Origin: Planctomycetota bacterium
GTDB lineage: Bacteria > Planctomycetota > Planctomycetia > Pirellulales > Pirellulaceae
Length of the DNA stretch: 29,282 nt
Assembly: GCA_026692885.1 (NCBI GenBank)
Contig: JAPLNJ010000622.1
Span: 1-29,282 of the forward strand
Reading direction: 5' to 3'
Positions 23,513-29,282 of this stretch are shown in pieces; position 1 is the first letter of the stretch; every line of letters begins with the position of its first letter. The translations under genes and the position numbers were made by a program. Under the pieces are notes generated by a model. The model saw only the letters and a program-made list of their open reading frames with translations. It searched no databases and was not told where the DNA came from.

Positions 23513-23669
23513 TAGCACGAATGGCAAAGCCGGGGCTCGGACGACCATCCAGGAAGGAAACCGAAGAATCTTCTCGCTGGACGATGCCATCACTCGGCTT
23601 GTCAGAACGACGATTTTCGGTGGCCTTCCGCCTTCCGCATCCGTGCCCCGGCCTTGCCATCCGTGCTAC
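23513..23669. repeat. Inverted-repeat element B (MITE-like)
   Basis: Left arm 23513-23544 and right arm 23638-23669 are inverted copies starting TAGCACGAATGGCAAAGCCG and ending in its near complement ...CCATCCGTGCTA. The interior pairs with itself too (GGAAGGAAACCGAAGAATC against GATTTTCGGTGGCCTTCC). The tips match element A at 12535-12681 but the interiors differ, as in a family of non-autonomous elements. Confidence 0.85.
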
Positions 23670-23827
23670 CGAAGTGAAACTGCCGCGTGTGCCTTCGCGC
23701 AAAGTGGTTGCAGGAGTTATTTCGACTCTGTTGGCGAAAAGCGGACCTACACCTTACCGTCAGGCCCGAACGTGTTTGACCGCCGCAGTGTTGACCAAAA
23801 TTCTGGTCTGCCGTAGAATCCATCGGT

Positions 23828-24151
23828 ATGAGTTGGACAGTCACGCTCAAGGAGTCGGTGATCGACGACCTGCGATGGTTCGGCCGCAAAGATGGGCGCA
23901 TTCTGCTCGACGAAGCCGAAGCCCGTCTGGAGGCCGATCCCCTGGAGGAGAGCCGGAGCATGAAGACGCTACGGCCCAACCCGGTCGCGCAGCGCGAACT
24001 CCGACTGTTCGGCAAGTACCGTGTGCTGTTCAATGTCGATGAGGAAGAGGAGCAAGTCACGGTCATTCTGGTTGGCGAAAGACGCGGCAGCGCGCTGCTC
24101 GTCCGCGGTCAGGAGTTTACGGCGCACCATGAAAGTGATCCCGCTGAGTGA
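23828..24151 (+). CDS. ParE/RelE-type toxin
   Basis: A 107-aa protein starting SWTVTLKESVIDDLRWFGRK and continuing SMKTLRPNPVAQRELRLFGK with YRVLFNVDEEEEQVTVILVG. The LRPNPVAQRELRLFGKYRVLF stretch matches RelE/ParE-fold proteins with the conserved R...YR..F core. Mode of action (RNA cleavage or gyrase poisoning) is not clear. It precedes its antitoxin, the reverse of the usual order, and overlaps it by 23 bases. No good ribosome site precedes the ATG. Appears intact. Confidence 0.75.
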   Translation: MSWTVTLKESVIDDLRWFGRKDGRILLDEAEARLEADPLEESRSMKTLRPNPVAQRELRLFGKYRVLFNVDEEEEQVTVILVGERRGSALLVRGQEFTAHHESDPAE

Positions 24152-24368
24152 AGCCAAGGCGAAGTTGAGCCAGTACGGTCGCCGCTGCCACGACGAGCCG
24201 ATCATCGTTACGGTCAACGGCGTGCCTGCGTTCCAACTGGTACCGTTGTCCGAGGACGACGACTTGATCGACAGCCTGTTGGAACACAATCCGGCCTTTC
24301 GCGAGACGCTGCGCGCCCGGCTCAATGAACGAACGGTATCCGCCAAAGACGCCCGCCGGCGCCTGTGA
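24129..24368 (+). CDS. Phd/YefM-like antitoxin (second in operon)
   Basis: A 79-aa protein starting MKVIPLSEAKAKLSQYGRRC, with EPIIVTVNGVPAFQLVPLSE, the Phd/YefM strand-helix-strand, then DDDLIDSLLEHNPAFRETLR and a basic C-terminal tail. The start at 24129 is inside the 3' end of the toxin gene in another frame, so translation is coupled. The placement after the toxin suggests toxin and antitoxin are made in a fixed ratio. Confidence 0.8.
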   Translation: MKVIPLSEAKAKLSQYGRRCHDEPIIVTVNGVPAFQLVPLSEDDDLIDSLLEHNPAFRETLRARLNERTVSAKDARRRL

Positions 24369-24400
24369 AGTTGGGGCGGGTGGACGGGACCGACAAGCGA

Positions 24401-24414
24401 TGGGACCTGTCCCA
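24401..24414. repeat. Short palindrome TGGGACCTGTCCCA
   Basis: Near-perfect 14-base palindrome in the region after the antitoxin. GGGAC(A/C)xGTCCC-like palindromes are often found next to RAYT/REP elements, but here it stands alone. Could equally be an operator. Confidence 0.35.
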
Positions 24415-24667
24415 ATCCACTTCGGCCGCCGACGGAGTTGCGGCCGACGTCAATAACCGCTCACAGTCCGCTCACCGGACGAAGGTCAGGGATTCCCTTC
24501 TCACCGGTGTGGCGTTCTTCTACCCAATGCCCGGCTTTGTCAACCGCTCGGCGCACCTGTCCTTCGCGGGGCGATAGCGTGCATCCCGAGTGACGCCTGG
24601 AATCAGATCAAGTTCGGAGGTTGGTATGCTACGGAGCGGGGTCAGATTCCTCGTGAACGTGGTGCGG

Positions 24668-24787
24668 TTAGCATCGTTCGAGAAATCGCTGTCCGATTTC
24701 TTCGTGGCGTAAGCTTCCAGCTTGCGGTAGCTAGCGGGATCGCAAGCTGGAAGCTTACGCCACTTGTTTCTCGAACAGTGCTTAGCA
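24668..24787. repeat. Hairpin repeat upstream of the GxGYxYP gene
   Basis: Core arms 24705-24726 (TGGCGTAAGCTTCCAGCTTG + CG) and 24741-24762 are exact inverted copies around a 14-base loop. Weaker outer matches extend it (TTAGCATCGTTCGAGAAA on the left; TTTCTCGAACAGTGCTTAGC on the right). It lies 40 bases before the ribosome site of the next gene. Confidence 0.85.
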
Positions 24788-24827
24788 TGCACCGATGACG
24801 ACTGACAAGGGAAAGAGGTGACCACGG

Positions 24828-26288
24828 ATGCTATGTCGACTTGCGAAGGCGATGCTGTTGTCGCTGTTGTTCGCTGGAACAGAACTGGTCGCGATGGCTG
24901 GCGCGGCGGACCGCCCGGCCGCGGAGCCAGTCGTCTACTGCGATCTGACGCCGCTCTTCGCGCTGGACCTGAAGGACGACACGGCCCGGCGGCGGTTCTG
25001 GGACGAGACACACCTGGCCGTGGCACTCCAGGGGTTGGTGAACCGCTCGTCGCCACGGCTGTTCCTGCGTTACATCGCCTCGCCGGATGATTTCTGGTGG
25101 GAACAGATGACGCAGGCCGACGGCTGGCTGGCGGGACGGCCGGTGGTCAAGGTCGGTTCGATCGAGGAACTGCTTGATCGCTTTCAGGACGCCTACCGAG
25201 GCGCTGTCGTATGGGACGAACGGGTTCCGGCCACATCGAATCTGGCCTCGACCGTTGCCGGCTGTGACGACTTGCTGCCGTTGCGGTTTGATCCGCGAGA
25301 TGGCTCGCTGTACTGCCGGCTGATGCAAGCCGGGCGACTGAAGGTAAAAGTCCGCTTGCTACGAGACGACGGCACCCCGCTGTTTACAGGCCAGGGCAAG
25401 ATTGCTGGAACGAACCGGGAATCTTCCGGCAGCGCGAAGAACGAGGCCTACCGCTGGCTCATCGAACACTACGTGAAGACAGGCAAAGCCAACCCGCAGG
25501 TCATGGGCTACTACCTGGACGCCTTTTGGCACCAGAGTTGGCGGGCTTCGGAACCGGTGAACCATACACTGTCGAACCACGATTTCGTGATCGCTCGGCG
25601 GGGCGTGCTCTTCGACCTGAACGTGTGGGACGACGAAGCGTGTATCGACGATCCGGCCCAGACGCCCGGCACGGACGTGGCCACGCTGCAGGAACTGCTG
25701 CAGGCGGCTTATCAGCGGTTGGGAGGCGAGGGCGTGATCCATGTCGCCGGCTTCGTGCCGTGGGCGTACAAGTACACGAGTTTCCACGGCGCCGGCGGTC
25801 GTCATGCCGAAGTGCCGACCGAGTGGCGGTACGCTCAAGCCAAGGCAGTCAGCGCGACGCCGGCTCAGAGCGCTGGATTGACGCCGGCATTTGCAGCAGA
25901 CGGTCCGGTCTCCGAGGTCACTCACGACGGTGTCCGGTGTTGGCGCATCTCGGGGGCCCAAGGCGGCCGGTACTTGTACTTCGATGTCGACGATGCGTTC
26001 TATCAGTCGGGCTCGGGGCCGCTTGAGATCGTGCTGGAGTTCCTGGACCAGGGGACTGGCCGAATTGTGCTGCAGTACGATTCGACCGACACGGCCGCAA
26101 CCTTGAGCGGAGCCTACAAGAGCCATGCGACCGTAGTGGATTGTGGAAACACCGACGGGTGGCGGAGCGTCGCGTTCACGGTGCCCGACGCCCGCTTCGC
26201 CGGCTCGCAAAATGGAGACGCCGATTTCCGGGTGTACAGCAGCAGCGACAACCTGTTAATCCGCCGCGCGCGGGTTACCCGCCGCTGA
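24828..26288 (+). CDS. Secreted GxGYxYP-type glycoside hydrolase-like protein, possibly chimeric
   Basis: A 486-aa protein; AGAGGTG lies seven bases before the ATG. Signal peptide LCRLAKAMLLSLLFAGTELV. Residues ~50-330 match the GxGYxYP group: LAVALQGLVNRSSPRLFLRY, DQLLPLRFDPRDGSLY-like segments, NHDFVIARRGVLFDLNVWDD and VAGFVPWAYKYTSFHGAGGR with VPTEWRYAQA. The expected catalytic C-terminal domain that normally follows this point is absent. Instead a short beta-sandwich follows (VRCWRISGAQGGRYLYFDVD, SHATVVDCGNTDGWRSVAFT), like a separate ligand-binding domain. It may be a natural domain variant or a deletion fusion; the join is near residue ~345. Confidence 0.65.
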   Translation: MLCRLAKAMLLSLLFAGTELVAMAGAADRPAAEPVVYCDLTPLFALDLKDDTARRRFWDETHLAVALQGLVNRSSPRLFLRYIASPDDFWWEQMTQADGWLAGRPVVKVGSIEELLDRFQDAYRGAVVWDERVPATSNLASTVAGCDDLLPLRFDPRDGSLYCRLMQAGRLKVKVRLLRDDGTPLFTGQGKIAGTNRESSGSAKNEAYRWLIEHYVKTGKANPQVMGYYLDAFWHQSWRASEPVNHTLSNHDFVIARRGVLFDLNVWDDEACIDDPAQTPGTDVATLQELLQAAYQRLGGEGVIHVAGFVPWAYKYTSFHGAGGRHAEVPTEWRYAQAKAVSATPAQSAGLTPAFAADGPVSEVTHDGVRCWRISGAQGGRYLYFDVDDAFYQSGSGPLEIVLEFLDQGTGRIVLQYDSTDTAATLSGAYKSHATVVDCGNTDGWRSVAFTVPDARFAGSQNGDADFRVYSSSDNLLIRRARVTRR

Positions 26289-26408
26289 GGAACTGGTGAT
26301 GTCGGAATCAAGGCGGAGATGAGGAGTCAGAGATCTTCGTGACCACGGGATGACAGCGAAAGCAAACAGACTTAAGATTGTGCGACGTGAACGCCCATAA
26401 CCGCCCTG

Positions 26409-26519
26409 ATGGCAGCAGGTCAGACCACCTGGGGACGCTTCGGCTGGCAGAAGGGCATGGAAAAGGATGCCCAGTTTGTCGCAGTCGTGCAGTTCTTGGG
26501 TGAACCCGCACTAGCTTGA
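26409..26519 (+). pseudogene. Possible C-terminal gene remnant, unidentified
   Basis: A short frame reads MAAGQTTWGRFGWQKGMEKD and AQFVAVVQFLGEPALA with a stop at 26517-26519. It is more protein-like than the surrounding frames and may be the last part of a lost secreted gene; no family recognised. The rest of 26289-26531 shows no gene. Confidence 0.25.
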
Positions 26520-26531
26520 AAGGGTCTTCTC

Positions 26532-27644
26532 ATGAGATGTATCCCCAACGTGATCGGAACGGGTTGTGACCGTGATTGTGCCGGGAGCCAGGCCTGCGCG
26601 AAATGCCGTGACGGGTGGAATCGGCGCGGTTTTCTGGCAGCCACCGCGGCCTTGGGGGCGGCGAGTCTGCTGTCCGCACTGTTCGGCGGGACCGAATCCC
26701 TGAGGGCGGAAGAACCCGGATCCTGGCAGGAGGTTTCCCGCGTACGGCCCGGCCAAAGCCGCGTTGTGCCGGCCCTGTGGGGGAATCTGCCCAAGCTCAA
26801 CCCTGGGACCAAAGTCAAGATTCTGGATGTGGACGGCCCGGGTGTGGTCAGCGTGCTGCACGTCTGCAACTTCGGTCCGGGCGCAGGATTCTCCGGCAAC
26901 ACGCCCGGTGCCCAGTCCGTTCTCGTGCGGGTCTTCTACGACCAGCAGACTACGCCGGCCATCGCAATGCCCTTGATGGACTTCCTCGGCGACATCCAGT
27001 GCCAGAGCGCCCTGTTCAACACCGTCTACTTCACGAAGGTCAAGCACTCGCACAATTTTCGCCTGCCGATGCCGTTCCGCAAGCATATTACGATCGAGTT
27101 GGAGAACCCGTCTGAGGAGCAGCTGGCCGCCTACACCGACGTGCAGTGGGAGCAGGTCGACCGGATTCCGGATGATTGCGGCTACCTGCGGACCGACTAC
27201 CGCAGCGGCACTTTCCAGGCGGGCCAACCGCTGGTGCTGTGTGAACTCAACCGGCCGGCCACGATCGTGGCGCACTGGCTCCAGTACGAGTCGGAAAAGA
27301 GCGTCCGCGGGGAGCAACTTTGCGAGGGCGACCACCAGATCTTCCTCGATGGCGACGACAAACCGACGCTGAACTACCTGGGCTCCGAAGATGCCTACGG
27401 GTTTTCGTGGGGCTTTCAACATGGCGTCCAGTGGGACGGTCGCTGCGCGATCGTCAAGTTGGAGGACTTGAAGCCGAGTGGATCCCGGGTGGCGGCCCTC
27501 CGTTGCCGGGTGGACGACGCCATCCGCTTTCAGAAGTCCTGCCGCTGGTTGCTGACGTACGAGAACGATGCGGGGGCCGCTCAGGCCCTGGGCGCGATTC
27601 CCATCCCTTACCGGCACTGCGTGTACTACTACGCCAAGGATTAA
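26532..27644 (+). CDS. Tat-exported DUF2961/GH172-like protein
   Basis: A 370-aa protein. The N-terminus has a Cys-rich start then a twin-arginine signal, NRRGFLAATAALGAASLLSA (RR at 31-32). The body shows VLVRVFYDQQTTPAIAMPLM, DFLGDIQCQSALFNTVYFTK, HNFRLPMPFRKHITIELENP and GSEDAYGFSWGFQHGVQWDG, matching the DUF2961 fold; some members are GH172 enzymes on fructose- or arabinose-containing oligosaccharides. The ending DDAIRFQKSCRWLLTYENDA fits the family. Export folded through Tat suggests a periplasmic or surface enzyme. A weak AAAGGG precedes the ATG. Followed at once by a DUF1080 tail remnant. Confidence 0.75.
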   Translation: MRCIPNVIGTGCDRDCAGSQACAKCRDGWNRRGFLAATAALGAASLLSALFGGTESLRAEEPGSWQEVSRVRPGQSRVVPALWGNLPKLNPGTKVKILDVDGPGVVSVLHVCNFGPGAGFSGNTPGAQSVLVRVFYDQQTTPAIAMPLMDFLGDIQCQSALFNTVYFTKVKHSHNFRLPMPFRKHITIELENPSEEQLAAYTDVQWEQVDRIPDDCGYLRTDYRSGTFQAGQPLVLCELNRPATIVAHWLQYESEKSVRGEQLCEGDHQIFLDGDDKPTLNYLGSEDAYGFSWGFQHGVQWDGRCAIVKLEDLKPSGSRVAALRCRVDDAIRFQKSCRWLLTYENDAGAAQALGAIPIPYRHCVYYYAKD

Positions 27645-27651
27645 GTTACCC

Positions 27652-27782
27652 GTTCATCTCAATGGCGAGCTGGTGCTCGACAAGTTCGAGTGCAAGTTCC
27701 GCCACCGACCGGTCCGCTCGTGCTCCAGCACCACGGCACGCCGCTGTGGTTCAAGAACATTTACATCAAGGACCTGAAGTAG
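27652..27782 (+). pseudogene. C-terminal remnant of a DUF1080 protein, frameshifted
   Basis: One frame gives VHLNGELVLDKFE and the next continues TGPLVLQHHGTPLWFKNIYI and KDLK with a stop at 27780-27782. The GPLVLQHHGxPLWFKNIYIK ending is the signature of the DUF1080 (3-keto-disaccharide hydrolase-like, concanavalin-A fold) family. Only ~45 codons remain, broken by a frameshift near 27693. It begins eight bases after the DUF2961 stop, so most of the gene was removed at that point. Confidence 0.65.
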
Positions 27783-27803
27783 TGGGGTTCGCCCAATTCC
27801 TTG

Positions 27804-27890
27804 CCCCTAATCTTTCACTTAATCTTTCACCTAATCTGCCATCCGCCAACGTGCGCCGGGGGAGTCAGAGATTAGGTGAAAGATTAGGGG
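27804..27890. repeat. Hairpin repeat upstream of the last gene
   Basis: Left side 27804-27837 carries CCCCTAATCTTTCACTTAAT and CTTTCACCTAATCT; right side 27869-27890 is the complement of CCCCTAATCTTTCACCTAAT + CT. The left side contains an internal partial duplication (AATCTTTCAC twice), so the pairing can slip. AT-richer than other repeats here. Confidence 0.85.
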
Positions 27891-27918
27891 GGAGAGGCAA
27901 TTACCGATGGAGAGACAA

Positions 27919-29282
27919 ATGTTGAAGATTTTGGGTGCGATGTTCTGCGTGGTGGGGTTGGGTCTTCAGGCCTCGGCGGGGCAGGCCGGGGCGAGCTTCG
28001 ACCAATCGCAGTGGATCTGGTCCTGGCCCGACCCAGGCTCCAACTCCACTCGCGATATGGCCCAGGGCTGCGCCTGGTTTCGTGCGGACCTGATGCTGCC
28101 GCAGCCAGCGTCGGTCGTCAAGGCCGACATCTTTCTCACCGCCGACAATCTTTTCGCCCTGTACGTCAATGGGAAGTACGTAGGGCCGAGCGATGCCAAT
28201 CCCGACAACTGGAACCAGACCAAGCGGTTCGATGTGGCCAGCCTGCTGGTGCCGGGACGAAACGTCGTGGCGATCGAGGGGGCCAATACGGCCCCCGGCC
28301 CGGCGGGATTGATCGTGTATGGGGCCGTGCACTTGGCCGACGGGAAGCAGATCCTGCTCACCAGCGGCGACCAGTGGAAATGCAGCGAGAAGAAACAGAA
28401 AAACTGGGAGCAGGTCGCATTCGACGACGAGAAGTGGCAGAAGGCTTACCTGGTGGCTCCCTACGGCTCGGCGCCCTGGGGCAATTTTGCCCCCAATCTC
28501 GAAGCCCTACCGGCCGCGAAACCGAAGCTGGGCGAAGCTCCCTCGCTGGAGAAGCGTCTGGTCGCGGCCAGTGTGTCCCTCCCGCAGCAACTGCTGAACG
28601 AAATCGCGCCGCCCGAGAATTATCCTTGGCCTGAGGGCATCGTGTATCTGGGCGACGATTGCAGCCTGTATGTGGGCCAGCATCCGGGGACGAGTCACGA
28701 CACGCTCAGCGTGACCGTGTTCACGACGCGCAGCTCGCGGGCGTACCCCGAGCACGACTTGCCCACGCCCATCAAGATGGGCCGCAAGCTGTATGCCTTG
28801 AAGCCGGCTCGGCCGGGCACCCAGCCGCGGCTGCTGGTGGACGCCGGACGAGGCGGTATCGGCTCGCCCAGTGTGTCCTTCGATGGCCAATCGGTCTACG
28901 TGGCCATGGCCAAGGACGAGGAGCCCTTCTTTCACATCTACCGGATCCCTGCCGCGGGCGGCCCGCCGCAGCGGCTGACCGACGGCCCCTTCCACGACAT
29001 CGACCCGTGCGAGCTTCCCAACGGGCGGATCGTCTTTACCTCCACGCGAATCGGGACCTACGAGGAGTATCACAATCCGCCGTCCCGGGCTTTGTTCACC
29101 ATGAATCCTGACGGCACCAAGATCCGGCCGATCACCAACACCTTCACCTTTGACAACGAGGCGGAAGTGATGGCCGACGGGCGGATCCTCTTTATCCGCT
29201 CCGACAACTTCTTCGATCGCGGCAAGGTCGAGACGCTGCTACACGCGGTGCATCCCGACGGCACCGAGGGCTATACGGAATT
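27919..29282 (+). CDS. Secreted protein with sugar-binding-like domain and HzsA-like propeller (3' partial)
   Basis: An open frame that runs off the window end. Start at 27919 is preferred (GGAGAG six bases upstream); an ATG at 27907 is four codons earlier. Signal peptide LKILGAMFCVVGLGLQASAG. Residues ~30-190 (FRADLMLPQPASVVKADIFL, NLFALYVNGKYVG, FDVASLLVPGRNVVAIEGAN) are a galactose-binding-like beta-sandwich as in rhamnosidase N-termini. After ~215, PPENYPWPEGIVYLGDDCSL, LLVDAGRGGIGSPSVSFDGQ, VFTSTRIGTYEEYHNPPSRA and RILFIRSDNFFDRGKVETLL form repeated propeller blades like the middle domain of hydrazine-synthase alpha-like proteins that are widespread in planctomycetes. The C-terminal part, where haem motifs would lie, is outside the window. 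Confidence 0.75.
   Translation, partial: MLKILGAMFCVVGLGLQASAGQAGASFDQSQWIWSWPDPGSNSTRDMAQGCAWFRADLMLPQPASVVKADIFLTADNLFALYVNGKYVGPSDANPDNWNQTKRFDVASLLVPGRNVVAIEGANTAPGPAGLIVYGAVHLADGKQILLTSGDQWKCSEKKQKNWEQVAFDDEKWQKAYLVAPYGSAPWGNFAPNLEALPAAKPKLGEAPSLEKRLVAASVSLPQQLLNEIAPPENYPWPEGIVYLGDDCSLYVGQHPGTSHDTLSVTVFTTRSSRAYPEHDLPTPIKMGRKLYALKPARPGTQPRLLVDAGRGGIGSPSVSFDGQSVYVAMAKDEEPFFHIYRIPAAGGPPQRLTDGPFHDIDPCELPNGRIVFTSTRIGTYEEYHNPPSRALFTMNPDGTKIRPITNTFTFDNEAEVMADGRILFIRSDNFFDRGKVETLLHAVHPDGTEGYTE

Noticed and set aside
23271..23702. N-terminal extension of the ECF sigma frame to 23702
   Set aside because: The extra 144 codons cover repeat element B and non-coding DNA; sigma-factor homology and length fit the start at 23270.
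1..29282. CRISPR array, rRNA, riboswitch, intact insertion sequence or prophage
   Set aside because: Read through for regularly spaced repeats, conserved rRNA cores, known aptamer-like folds, full transposases and phage structural genes; none seen. Repeats here are inverted or single direct pairs, not arrays.

Overview
The window is high-GC bacterial DNA that looks like a member of the Planctomycetota (PVC group); this is inferred from content, with no rRNA or marker gene to confirm it. The signs are many solitary secreted carbohydrate-active genes, an SHD1-domain secreted protein, an ECF sigma/anti-sigma pair, HzsA-like and DUF2961/DUF1080-type proteins, and many imperfect palindromic repeats between genes. 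It reads as an accessory region: about half is intact genes, and the rest is toxin-antitoxin (TA) modules, gene remnants, inverted repeats and nested insertions.

Layout. 0.4-0.95 kb: RelE/Phd-type TA pair (minus). 1.1-1.9 kb: a ~290-bp palindrome beside a 5'-truncated REP-associated transposase (RAYT). 1.9-4.2 kb: secreted transglutaminase-like protein (minus). 4.2-4.8 kb: remnants of a sugar-phosphate isomerase and a XylR-like regulator. 5.1-7.2 kb: secreted GH36 alpha-galactosidase, then a terminator. 7.3-8.0 kb: a scar with a tRNA 3'-end, a type IIG restriction-modification (R-M) tail and a zinc-finger primase-like fragment. 8.2-8.8 kb: MazEF-like pair with a possible leaderless promoter. 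9.4-12.2 kb: secreted beta-helix protein. 12.4-12.5 kb: a beheaded secreted gene. 12.7-15.5 kb: large secreted glycosidase-like protein.

15.4-21.0 kb is the most structured part. A ~0.58-kb block (3' end of the glycosidase, a palindrome, and the 3' end of a convergent gene) occurs twice in direct orientation at 15360-15936 and 20368-20962. Between the copies lies a broken type ISP R-M gene (N-terminal part 18771-20071, C-terminal part 16263-16672, minus strand). The gene is split, and its middle is missing, around a plus-strand cargo: a DUF433/DUF5615 TA pair and an SHD1 secreted protein. This looks like nested insertion.

20.8-23.3 kb: ECF sigma factor, zinc-finger anti-sigma factor and a secreted 410-aa protein in one tightly packed minus-strand operon. 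23.8-24.4 kb: ParE-like toxin followed by Phd-like antitoxin. 24.8-29.3 kb: GxGYxYP-type protein, Tat-exported DUF2961/GH172-like protein, a DUF1080 tail remnant, and a partial secreted protein with a sugar-binding-like domain and an HzsA-like propeller that runs off the end.

The intact enzymes would act on extracellular glycans. No transporters or polysaccharide-utilisation operon are present; most enzymes are single genes separated by repeats. I did not find an intact, clearly new defence system. The strongest unusual signals are the nested R-M/TA island with its flanking duplication, the related inverted-repeat elements, and the large glycosidase-like gene I cannot place in a named family.
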